The translations under genes and the position numbers were made by a program. 6,311 nt of DNA from Sulfuriferula multivorans (GTDB lineage: Bacteria > Pseudomonadota > Gammaproteobacteria > Burkholderiales > Thiobacillaceae). This document shows positions 1 to 5,752 of this stretch, one piece after another. The stretch covers positions 1 to 6,311 of the forward strand of contig JAAFGW010000177.1 in the NCBI GenBank assembly GCA_010365175.1, read 5' to 3'. The notes under the pieces are model-generated. The model was not told the origin of the DNA. It worked only from the letters and a program-made list of their open reading frames with translations, and searched no databases. Positions within the stretch are counted from its first letter, which is position 1, and each line of letters opens with the position of its first letter.

Positions 1-86
1 CGGGCAGGCCGCATTCGAGTCTGAGTGACGTCACGCCCGAACAAGCCTATCTGGACTGGCTGCCGAAACTGGCCGAGGCTGCGTAA
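1..86 (+). CDS. IS3-family transposase OrfB, C-terminal end only
   Basis: Only the last 27 codons are inside the window, read in the frame starting at base 3 and ending at TAA 84-86. The visible residues include RPHSSL, then a TPEQAY stretch and a short alanine-rich end. This matches the usual C-terminus of the DDE integrase-type transposase (OrfB) of IS3-family elements, where an RPHSSL block followed by TP-x-x-AY closes the rve domain. The enzyme would cut and join the ends of its own element. The catalytic DDE residues and OrfA lie outside the window, so I cannot tell whether the gene is intact or whether it uses the usual OrfA/OrfB frameshift. The end-of-element sequence that follows supports the call. 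Confidence 0.8.
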   Translation, partial: GRPHSSLSDVTPEQAYLDWLPKLAEAA

Positions 87-205
87 AATGAAATCCCCGG
101 TGCGCCCCGCGTTGCACATACTCTGGACAACGACGCACATTTAACCCGCCCGAGTTCCACTTATAAATCGGGGAATGTTGTTTAGACAACCGGAGCCACT
201 TCTCA
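1..205 (+). mobile_element. Right end of an IS3-family insertion sequence
   Basis: The OrfB tail is followed by about 119 noncoding bases. These end in a GC-rich stretch, ACAACCGGAGCCACTTCTCA (186-205), which resembles the terminal inverted repeat of many IS3-family elements; read inward it begins TGAGAAGTGGC. IS3 elements typically end in 5'-TG...CA-3', so I place the boundary at 205. The left end, the left inverted repeat and the 3-5 base target duplication lie outside the window, so the boundary is inferred from motif similarity only and could be off by a few bases. Confidence 0.65.
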
Positions 206-242
206 CCACCCCTCAGCCAATTCACATTGGATGAGGGGGTGG
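206..242. repeat. Strong imperfect hairpin abutting the IS end
   Basis: Bases 206-221 (CCACCCCTCAGCCAAT) pair with 226-242 around a four-base loop, with one extra G and one G/A mismatch. The predicted stem is about 15 bp and GC-rich at its base. No T-run follows on either strand, so it is not a standard intrinsic terminator. It begins at the base after the inferred IS end. It may be a terminator or REP-like target that the IS entered next to. The pairing is seen directly; the role is unknown. Confidence 0.55.
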
Positions 243-311
243 GTTCGTTATGCGCGTAAAGACATGTGCAAACTGCAAGATCGACAACTGTTGTCTGCTG
301 ACAATCAACTT

Positions 312-416
312 TCAACGACTGTATGCGGATGGCAGGTGCTCGCGGCTAAACAGGCGTTCAGCATAATCTTCAAGCAAGATCATGTTGGGTTGAGTTTGAA
401 TTGGCACAGCCATCAT
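312..416 (-). CDS. Possible 34-residue small protein behind the GST gene
   Basis: A short open frame begins with ATG ATG five to eight bases past the stop of the GST gene and runs 34 codons to TGA. Its product is acidic in the middle (LLEDYAERLF) and has mixed, protein-like composition. The position suggests possible translation by ribosomes leaving the GST frame, because only a weak purine stretch (ACGGA) precedes it. I do not recognise the protein. It could equally be a chance frame, or the start of a longer gene ruined by the nearby IS insertion. The rest of 243-421 holds only small palindromes, such as GACAACTGTTGTC at 283-295. Confidence 0.22.
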   Translation of the reverse strand: MMAVPIQTQPNMILLEDYAERLFSREHLPSAYSR

Positions 417-421
417 GTCCG

Positions 422-1084
422 TTACGTACGCGCATTGTTTCGGCTCATGATGGCAATGGGCATATCGCCGCTTCGCCACACCGAGTGCTTCAACATAACA
501 GCGCTAAACAAGCTTGAATTGATGAGTGCCTGGCTCCAGTTTCGTAGCTTTGGATACGCCGACTGATCAAACCAGTCCTGATCCACCCCCGCGAATTGTC
601 GGATGAAAGGTATAACGGCCGCATCGGCGATGGATAAGTGGTTGCCTGATAAATAGGCGTTATTCTCCAGACGATTTTCCAGTTGCTGTAGAAATTTCTC
701 TCCCTCCATTCGGTAATAGACTGGCGGATGTGCGGGGTGTCGATTGGCGTATTTGTAGCGATCCAGGGCGGTCTTGAAGGTGCTGTCGTTGGTTTCCACC
801 AGTGCCGATGCTTCCTTCAATTGCTGTCCATCCTGTCCAAGCCAGTTGTCCGGGTCATGTTGTTGCAGGGCCCATTGCATGATGTCCCAGCTTTCGTCGA
901 TGACCTGCCCGTCTGGTAGTACCAGAATGGGCACGCTGCCTTTGGGTGATGCGGTCAGCATGTCAATTGGTTTATTGCGCAGCTGGATTTCACGTAGTTC
1001 GTATGCGGTTTCGCTGACCAGTAGTGCGAGTCGCGCGCGGATGGCGAAGGGACAGCGTCTGAATGAATAGAGGATCGGAAGCAT
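422..1084 (-). CDS. Glutathione S-transferase family protein
   Basis: This 220-residue protein has the two-domain GST layout. The N-terminal thioredoxin-like half (about residues 1-75) carries a CPFA motif at 11-14, where Cys11 could act on glutathione as in Cys-type GSTs. It also has the cis-proline of the SVPIL segment (Pro52) and the Glu64-Ser65 pair that binds the gamma-glutamyl part of glutathione. The helical C-terminal half contains the N-capping box SIAD (151-154), a folding signature of the family. Length is normal. The likely role is cytoplasmic glutathione-dependent reduction or conjugation; the substrate cannot be read from sequence. ATG 1084 is chosen because a TGA lies in frame eight codons upstream, although no good ribosome binding site is visible. 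The gene stands alone, with a long gap upstream and the IS downstream. It may be a glutaredoxin-like reductase rather than a true transferase. Confidence 0.88.
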   Translation of the reverse strand: MLPILYSFRRCPFAIRARLALLVSETAYELREIQLRNKPIDMLTASPKGSVPILVLPDGQVIDESWDIMQWALQQHDPDNWLGQDGQQLKEASALVETNDSTFKTALDRYKYANRHPAHPPVYYRMEGEKFLQQLENRLENNAYLSGNHLSIADAAVIPFIRQFAGVDQDWFDQSAYPKLRNWSQALINSSLFSAVMLKHSVWRSGDMPIAIMSRNNART

Positions 1085-1530
1085 GGGTATTGATTTAACA
1101 CTAATTCAATCGTGAACTTGGAGGATTGATTAACGGTTATTAATTATTACAGAGCCTTTTGGTGTCGGAATACGAAGGTTGAACGAAGTCGATCGTGGTT
1201 TTGATTTGAACTTGTGTGGGTTAATAGAGTATCGGTTATTACCAATGCCTTACGCTTACGGCGCGTTAATGTATAAGTATTGGGGGAGGCTACTTACAGC
1301 GACAACACTATGCTTGCGCGTTTATCTGGCGTAACGGAGCCATTGCAGCGCACGCTCAGCTGGAAAGGTTTGGGGGGGAAGTTAATTTGTTGCTATTGGG
1401 ACATCAAGCAAAGCGTATTGATGCGCTTGAAACTTGATGACGCCTGATTTTCTGTAGCGATATTGCGCGCCTTGGCGTTGCGCGACCCATTCGGGGGGCA
1501 GCCTCGCAGCTTCCCCAGAATATGAAGCGT
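1085..1530. other. 446-base gap without a convincing gene
   Basis: No open frame here combines a start codon, a ribosome binding site and a recognisable product. Plus-strand frames include a 45-codon one from ATG 1310 to TGA 1447, whose nearest purine-rich tract (1282-1289) is too far away to serve it. The gap contains G-runs of seven (1372-1378) and six (1493-1498). It also has a compact GC-rich block with small inverted repeats around 1464-1516, including GGGG-C-AGC facing GCT-T-CCCC at 1495-1516. The GST promoter should lie at its left end. A start-less open frame enters from the right and is described under findings. The gap may hold a degraded gene or a repeat, but I cannot identify either. 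Confidence 0.5.
1143..1151 (-). promoter_or_regulatory. Candidate extended -10 for the GST gene
   Basis: On the minus strand the sequence TGTAATAAT resembles an extended -10 element (TG, one base, then AATAAT, 5 of 6 to consensus), about 60 bases before the GST start codon and inside an AT-rich stretch. The -35 position at normal spacing is poor (TTCCGA at 16 bases). This is a pattern match only. Confidence 0.22.
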
Positions 1531-1782
1531 CTAGTTCTTTACGCCAGGCTTTCTGCCTGGAGACGGACGTGGGATAAATCCGGCGATCCGGCAGAGCATG
1601 CCTTTAACCGCTTTGCCGTCGTTATAACGGGTCACGCTGCATTTGGATATTTCTCCCTGCGCTGACAACTCGGTCAGGGAAGTTTGGATCGCAGAAAGAG
1701 GAATCCCTGTTGCCGTCGCGATTTCCGAGTCGAGAAGTTGACCGTGCCGCTTCAGATGAGTGAGGATGGTTTCGGAATGCAT
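1531..1782 (-). CDS. Small winged-helix regulator-like protein
   Basis: This is an 83-residue basic protein. Residues 3-47 form a clear winged-helix/MarR-ArsR-like pattern: helix TILTHLKRHG, then LLDSEIATATGIPLSAIQTSL as the helix-turn-helix (about 17-36), then LTELSAQGEISKC leading into the wing. After the wing come VTRYNDGK and a Cys-containing segment (Cys48, Cys64). The C-terminus is proline- and arginine-rich (PRPSPGRKPG) and may be a flexible nucleic-acid-binding tail. The start is well supported: AGAGGT sits 7 bases before ATG. The gene is monocistronic as far as can be seen, with gaps of 277 and 446 bases on either side. I take it as a DNA-binding protein, possibly annotated elsewhere as ArsR-like. 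Its target is unknown, and no adjacent gene is an obvious regulon member. Confidence 0.8.
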   Translation of the reverse strand: MHSETILTHLKRHGQLLDSEIATATGIPLSAIQTSLTELSAQGEISKCSVTRYNDGKAVKGMLCRIAGFIPRPSPGRKPGVKN

Positions 1783-1789
1783 GGTGATT

Positions 1790-1795
1790 ACCTCT
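1790..1795 (-). promoter_or_regulatory. Ribosome binding site of the winged-helix gene
   Basis: AGAGGT on the minus strand lies 7 bases upstream of ATG 1782. This is one of only two good Shine-Dalgarno sequences in the window, and it fixes the start of the gene. Confidence 0.65.
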
Positions 1796-1921
1796 GTGAA
1801 GATGGTGGTGGAGAGTTCGCCGCCGAAATTGTCTGTTGAAACATAAGCCTTCCCGATATGAAAACCGAAATCGAAAAGGCCAATCGGACAAGTGAATCCT
1901 CTGTAGTTTACTGGAATCTGC

Positions 1922-1927
1922 CATATT
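1922..1927 (-). promoter_or_regulatory. Candidate -10 upstream of the winged-helix gene
   Basis: Read on the minus strand, TAAAAT (5 of 6 to TATAAT) occurs about 140 bases before the start codon, without a good -35 at 16-18 bases. A separate TTGACT lies further upstream, but at 17 bases it faces only the weak GATTAA. The remainder of the 277-base gap (1783-2059) holds nothing else I can support apart from a 10-bp palindrome CTTTTAAAAG at 2017-2026. Confidence 0.2.
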
Positions 1928-2059
1928 TTAGGGTTTGGTGTCTGTTCGCGCCTTAATCAGGCTTTCCCTATTGCCAGTCAAACCAGACGATCATGGCCAC
2001 TTATCTTCGCTTGAGCCTTTTAAAAGTACCGGCTTGACGTTCGTTTCAAACACTTTTAT

Positions 2060-2872
2060 TCAGGCAAGATAAACGGCTTGCTTGAGGCAACGACTCGGGG
2101 CAATTGTATGGATGCCGCCAAGGGTGACGACCGATACTTCGAGTGCTGAAATCACTTTGATGGGCCCAGTGATGGGCGCGGGTAAGGCGCAGTGTCCTGC
2201 TTCAACAAGGCGGTCGTTTTCCAGTGCGATGATCCGCAACTGTTGGCGAGTGGTGTCCGGGACCAATAGATAGGTGCGGCCGGAGACGGAAAATGATGTG
2301 GACAGGTTCAATTCTGGGGTGCCGTACGCGTGGTTGGAAAAGCCTCCAAGCGAGGCGACTTCGATCAGGCGCTTGCCGTTTTTCCGGTAAATTTTCAGGG
2401 TGCCGCCGATGTGAGGCGTGATGACTGCGGAAATTTCTGCGCGGCCGTCGCCGTCGAGATCGGCGACGGCGACCGGATTGAGCCAGCGGTTTGGCATGCC
2501 GATGGCAGGCGATTGCGCGCTGATCGCCAGGATGCCATCCTGGGGTTGGATCAATACGAGTCGTGCGCCGCTGTCGGCCTGGCTGACTATAGCGAGTATC
2601 GCTTGTGGTTCTTTTGCCGCCAGTTTGACGAGCCTCGGCATCAAATCCTCGAACACTTCGTCGTCGGGAAGCTGCAACGTGAGCGTGCGGCCACTAAGCG
2701 TGGTGGCGATCAGGGTTGCGTATTCGTGTGGTTTGCCGAGCGCGAAATGGCTGTAGCGTTCAACCGGGTTTGTGTAGTGCGCGTTGGCTATGGATTCAGC
2801 CACGGTTGCGGATCCACATCCGCTGAGCGAGAACAGAGTGATCAATGGAAGCAGGGTGCGATGCAGATTCAT
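2060..2872 (-). CDS. Exported lipoprotein with FG-GAP/VCBS-type loop
   Basis: The 270-residue product starts with a lipoprotein signal peptide: MNLHR, a hydrophobic stretch, and the lipobox LSGC with Cys19 as the lipidated residue. Position +2 is Gly, so outer-membrane sorting is likely. Residues 133-148 hold VAVADLDGDGRAEI, a calcium-binding DxDxDG loop typical of FG-GAP/VCBS repeats in beta-propeller proteins. The rest is rich in short beta strands (for example TLKIYRKNG and RTYLLVPD). Single-loop lipoproteins of this sort occur in many proteobacteria, usually annotated as VCBS repeat-containing protein. The role is unknown and probably structural or binding. Two later cysteines (in GHCALP and SRCL) could form a disulphide. 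The gene starts 67 bases after the preceding minus-strand gene. ATG 2872 is chosen because the signal peptide begins there; no strong ribosome binding site is seen. Confidence 0.8.
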   Translation of the reverse strand: MNLHRTLLPLITLFSLSGCGSATVAESIANAHYTNPVERYSHFALGKPHEYATLIATTLSGRTLTLQLPDDEVFEDLMPRLVKLAAKEPQAILAIVSQADSGARLVLIQPQDGILAISAQSPAIGMPNRWLNPVAVADLDGDGRAEISAVITPHIGGTLKIYRKNGKRLIEVASLGGFSNHAYGTPELNLSTSFSVSGRTYLLVPDTTRQQLRIIALENDRLVEAGHCALPAPITGPIKVISALEVSVVTLGGIHTIAPSRCLKQAVYLA

Positions 2873-2918
2873 GGGGCGTCGCGCTTGGATAAACAGAAGA
2901 TGAGTCGCCTCTGATCGA

Positions 2919-2942
2919 TAAAGCTTACAGAAAATAGCTTTA
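2919..2942 (-). repeat. 7-bp inverted repeat overlapping a stop codon
   Basis: TAAAGCT and AGCTTTA form perfect 7-base arms around a 10-base loop. The TAA stop of the preceding gene is part of one arm. The stem is AT-rich and lacks a T-run after it, so it is at best a weak terminator. It could separate the secreted-protein gene from the lipoprotein gene or stabilise the 3' end. Confidence 0.35.
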
Positions 2943-3437
2943 GCGCGGTGCCTGCCAGCAATTGTTGTTGACTTGCCAGGTCATCGAGAGTTGTTCCCCT
3001 GCGGGATACAACACATATTTCACGCCCATGTAGTCGGCGCCTTTGCGCCAGAACATGGCCAGCAGGTTTTTCTCGCCGGTGGCGACCACGCTGGTGGTGG
3101 GGATGACCTTGAGCGGGTTGCCATAGAGGTTGGAATAGTTCGATGCGATGACAACGAAGTGGCGGAAAGCCGGTTCGACTTCCTGATCGAACGACACCAG
3201 CTTGTCGTTGCAGAAGCTGAAGAGAAAACGTCGGCCAGCTTGGCTGTTGGGCAAGTCATAGGCAAATAAACCATCATTGCCAATCGGTAGGGTCTTGTCG
3301 AAGTTCCACGTCTTGAGCGCCAGCTCGACATCCACCCGGCTCATGCCATTTTTGAATTCGCCTATTTCCCAAGCTTGCGCGTGCATGGCGAACAGCAAAC
3401 CAACAAGCAGGCTGAATGTTTTGATGTTCTTTGCCAT
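2940..3437 (-). CDS. Secreted protein of unknown family
   Basis: The product is 165 residues from ATG 3437. It opens with a classical signal peptide (MAKNIK, hydrophobic core SLLVGLLFAM, cleavage after AQA at residue 22). The mature part begins WEIGEFKNGMSRVDVELAL. A GMS-x-x-V start of this sort and a later LYGNP (104-108) faintly recall BamE/SmpA-like small periplasmic domains, but I would not assign the family. Two cysteines, Cys76 and Cys160, could form a periplasmic disulphide. The same frame can be extended to a TTG at 3521, but that would bury the signal peptide and read through the terminator, so I reject it. The start codon lies 6 bases past the T-run of the preceding terminator and has no ribosome binding site, so how it is expressed is unclear. 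Confidence 0.72.
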   Translation of the reverse strand: MAKNIKTFSLLVGLLFAMHAQAWEIGEFKNGMSRVDVELALKTWNFDKTLPIGNDGLFAYDLPNSQAGRRFLFSFCNDKLVSFDQEVEPAFRHFVVIASNYSNLYGNPLKVIPTTSVVATGEKNLLAMFWRKGADYMGVKYVLYPAGEQLSMTWQVNNNCWQAPR

Positions 3438-3443
3438 GGCATG

Positions 3444-3468
3444 AAAAAGGGCTGGTATAAACCAGCCC
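3444..3468 (-). terminator. Intrinsic terminator of the phoH-DUF4197 unit
   Basis: On the minus strand GGGCTGGT and ACCAGCCC form a perfect 8-bp stem around a TTAT loop, followed at once by five T residues. It sits 30 bases after the stop of the DUF4197 gene. This is a textbook Rho-independent terminator. It is unusual only in ending 6 bases before the next start codon. Confidence 0.85.
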
Positions 3469-3498
3469 CCAGCATACCGTAGCGATGGTTTAAAAGGT

Positions 3499-4260
3499 TT
3501 ACTTGCCCATGACTGCGCCAAAGACCTTTTTCAGCAGGTCGCTGCCGGCTTGCAGCGGGTTGGCGCGAATCGCCGCTTCTTTTTCCCCAATTAGCGTGTA
3601 GAGCCGGTCGAGCGTCTGCTGGGTGACGTATTGTTCGACGTTGGACTGGTTCTTGTCGACCAGGTTGAATTGCGCGGCCATGCCGGCGTACTGGTTGTAT
3701 TGCTGCGCCAGCCCAGCCTTGTCGGTGGTCGCCTTGACGATGGGACCGAAACGCTCGGTCAGAGAGAATTCGGTTTTCTTGCGGAAGAAATCGGTGGCCG
3801 AAGTCTTGCCGCCAGTCAGAATGCCTTTGGCGTCTTCCAGCGACATGGCCTTGACGGCACCGACCAGCAGGGTTTTGGCTTCTGGAACAGCGGCTTCGGC
3901 AGCGCGGTTCATCGACAGCACCAACTCATCTGCCTGATTGCCCATGCCGAACATGCGCATGGCTTTCTCGGCTTTTTGCAGCGTGGGAGGTAAGGGGATT
4001 CTGAGTACGGCATTGCCGAAGAATCCGTCCTTCTGACCGAGCTGGGCGACAGCTGAATCGGCACCGCGGGTCAGCGCTTCTTTCAGGCCAGAATTGATTT
4101 CGGTGCTGGAGAGCGCGTCGACGCCGGTGCCAGCGGACTGGCTGGTGGGCTTGTCGAGCACCCCTTTCAGCATGCCGCCCCAATCGATGGCATGGGCAGG
4201 CAGCGCCAATGTCAGGCCGGCGGCCAGAATCATCCCGCGCTTTGAAGTAAGGTTGATCAT
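3499..4260 (-). CDS. DUF4197 domain-containing exported protein
   Basis: The product is 253 residues. It has a signal peptide with cleavage likely after AHA at residue 24, so it is periplasmic or envelope-attached. The mature protein is almost wholly helical. It contains the hallmarks of DUF4197: an early GLKEALTRGADSAVAQLG segment, the IPLPPTLQKAEKAMRMFGMG block, a central helix with DAKGILTGGKTSATDFFR, and a C-terminal VTQQTLDRLYTLIGEKEAAIRANP segment ahead of a final LLKKVFG. The biochemical function of the family is not known. The start is secure: AAGGAG lies 7 bases before ATG. The gene begins 26 bases after the PhoH stop and is followed by a clear terminator, so the two genes are probably co-transcribed, though nothing here shows a shared task. 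Confidence 0.9.
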   Translation of the reverse strand: MINLTSKRGMILAAGLTLALPAHAIDWGGMLKGVLDKPTSQSAGTGVDALSSTEINSGLKEALTRGADSAVAQLGQKDGFFGNAVLRIPLPPTLQKAEKAMRMFGMGNQADELVLSMNRAAEAAVPEAKTLLVGAVKAMSLEDAKGILTGGKTSATDFFRKKTEFSLTERFGPIVKATTDKAGLAQQYNQYAGMAAQFNLVDKNQSNVEQYVTQQTLDRLYTLIGEKEAAIRANPLQAGSDLLKKVFGAVMGK

Positions 4261-4267
4261 GGTGTCT

Positions 4268-4273
4268 CTCCTT
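4268..4273 (-). promoter_or_regulatory. Ribosome binding site of the DUF4197 gene
   Basis: AAGGAG on the minus strand, 7 bases before ATG 4260, is the best Shine-Dalgarno in the window. It lies wholly in the 26-base gap after the PhoH stop codon. Confidence 0.75.
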
Positions 4274-4286
4274 AGTGAATTGTGGG

Positions 4287-5684
4287 TCAGAGCACCTCAG
4301 CTGCGTAATCCGCCAAGCGTGAACGCTCGCCGCGTTGCAGGGTAACGTGACCGTTATGTGCCCAGCCTTTGAAATGGTCGACCACGTAGGTGAGACCAGA
4401 ACTTCCTTCGGTGAGGTAGGGCGTGTCAATCTGTGAAATATTGCCCAGACACACCACTTTGGTTCCCGGCCCCGCACGCGTGATCAGCGTCTTCATCTGC
4501 TTGGGCGTGAGGTTTTGCGCTTCATCAATAATAAGAAACTTATTGAGGAAAGTGCGACCACGCATGAAATTTAACGATTTGACCTTGATCCGGCTGCGGA
4601 TCAAATCCTGTGTGGCTGCGCGTCCCCAGTCGCCCCCCTCGTCGTCGCTCTTGTTCAACACATCGAGGTTGTCTTCCAGGGCGCCCATCCACGGCGTCAT
4701 TTTTTCTTCCTCGGTGCCGGGTAAAAATCCGATGTCTTCGCCCACCGGAACGGTGACGCGGGTCATGATGATCTCAGAGTAGATTTTCTTGTCCAGCACC
4801 TGGGCCAGCGCTGCGGCCAATGTGAGCAAGGTTTTCCCGGTACCGGCCTGGCCGAGCAGGGTGACGAAATCGATCTCGGGATCCATCAATACGTTGAGTG
4901 CAAAGTTTTGCTCACGGTTTCGCGCGGTGATGCCCCACACATTGTTCTTGGCGTGGCTGTAGTCGCGCACCGTGACCATTTCCGCCTGCTTGCCTTCAAC
5001 CTTCAATACCTGGGCATAGAGCGGGTTGGGGCCTTCCTGAAAGACGAATTCATTCGGGAGCAAACTTGAAACCTGCGGACCCTTGATGCGGTAATAGGTA
5101 TGGCCGTTGGCCTGCCACGATTCCATGTCTTTGCCGTGGGTGTCCCAGAAGTCGGCCGGCAATTCGCGTACGCCGGAATACAGCAGGTCGGTGTCTTCCA
5201 GCACCTTGTCGTTGAAGTAATCCTCTGCGGGCAGGCCCAGCGCACGCGCTTTGATGCGCATGTTGATGTCTTTCGATACCAGAATAACCTGTCGTTTCGG
5301 ATGGTGCCGCGAGAGGAACAGCACCACGCCGAGGATCTGGTTGTCGACCTTGCTGGTCGGCAAATTCATCGGGATATCGCCGGAGATTGCTTCGGTTTGC
5401 AGGAACAATTTCCCGCTGGCAGATTTGTGACTGTGTTGTGAGAGCGGCACACCATCTTCGATGTTGTCGAGCTTGCTGACGAGTTCATCGATAAAGCGGC
5501 TGGCCTGGCGTGCATTGCGCGACACCTCGGTCATCCCCTTTTTGTGCATGTCGAGTTCTTCCAGCGTAGCGATTGGCACATAAATATCGTGCTCTTCAAA
5601 ACGGAACAGGCTGGTGGGATCGTGCATCAACACATTGGTGTCCAAAACAAACAGCTTGGTCTGAGCGGCAGATTTTCTCGGCAT
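4287..5684 (-). CDS. PIN-PhoH family ATPase (PhoH2 type)
   Basis: The protein is 465 residues from ATG 5684. An N-terminal PIN ribonuclease domain (about 10-150) has the acidic residues Asp15 in VLDTN, Glu42/Glu43 in LEELD, Asp114 in KVDNQ and Asp139 in SKDIN. A linker region is followed by the PhoH ATPase domain (about 250-465), with Walker A GQAGTGKT (278-285), Walker B FLIIDEAQN (383-391), LGNISQIDTPY (413-423) and the arginine-containing end RGERSRL. Both active sites look intact. Characterised relatives of this fusion (mycobacterial PhoH2) unwind and cleave RNA, so a cytoplasmic RNA-processing role is inferred. The start is uncertain: ATG 5723 would add 13 residues and has a GGGGTAGG just upstream, whereas no Shine-Dalgarno precedes 5684. 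I chose 5684 because homologues usually begin just before the PIN domain. The gene is first in an operon with DUF4197. Confidence 0.92.
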   Translation of the reverse strand: MPRKSAAQTKLFVLDTNVLMHDPTSLFRFEEHDIYVPIATLEELDMHKKGMTEVSRNARQASRFIDELVSKLDNIEDGVPLSQHSHKSASGKLFLQTEAISGDIPMNLPTSKVDNQILGVVLFLSRHHPKRQVILVSKDINMRIKARALGLPAEDYFNDKVLEDTDLLYSGVRELPADFWDTHGKDMESWQANGHTYYRIKGPQVSSLLPNEFVFQEGPNPLYAQVLKVEGKQAEMVTVRDYSHAKNNVWGITARNREQNFALNVLMDPEIDFVTLLGQAGTGKTLLTLAAALAQVLDKKIYSEIIMTRVTVPVGEDIGFLPGTEEEKMTPWMGALEDNLDVLNKSDDEGGDWGRAATQDLIRSRIKVKSLNFMRGRTFLNKFLIIDEAQNLTPKQMKTLITRAGPGTKVVCLGNISQIDTPYLTEGSSGLTYVVDHFKGWAHNGHVTLQRGERSRLADYAAEVL

Positions 5685-5752
5685 GGTGTTGTGGTGGTGG
5701 CCCGGTGAAGAGAACGTGTTCATCCTACCCCAAGCTGAAGGCCACTTGTCCA

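Noticed and set aside
312..400. Possible integron attC site near the GST gene
   Set aside because: ACCCAAC on the minus strand fits a core-site half, but no complementary GTTRRRY partner lies at the right distance; the best candidate, GTTTAGC, breaks the consensus and does not pair.
1310..1447. 45-residue plus-strand frame starting MLARLSG in the gap
   Set aside because: The nearest purine-rich tract is about 20 bases upstream, too far to act as a ribosome binding site, and the product resembles nothing known to me.
1544..1560. Hairpin CCAGGC-TTTCT-GCCTGG as terminator of the winged-helix gene
   Set aside because: It lies within the coding sequence (the Pro-Gly repeats near the C-terminus) and no T-run follows.
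1858..1956. 32-residue plus-strand frame starting MKTEIEKANR in the gap upstream of the winged-helix gene
   Set aside because: It has no ribosome binding site, no recognisable product, and is short enough to be chance.
3438..3521. Longer form of the secreted protein starting at TTG 3521
   Set aside because: It would read through the intrinsic terminator and bury a good signal peptide behind 28 extra residues.
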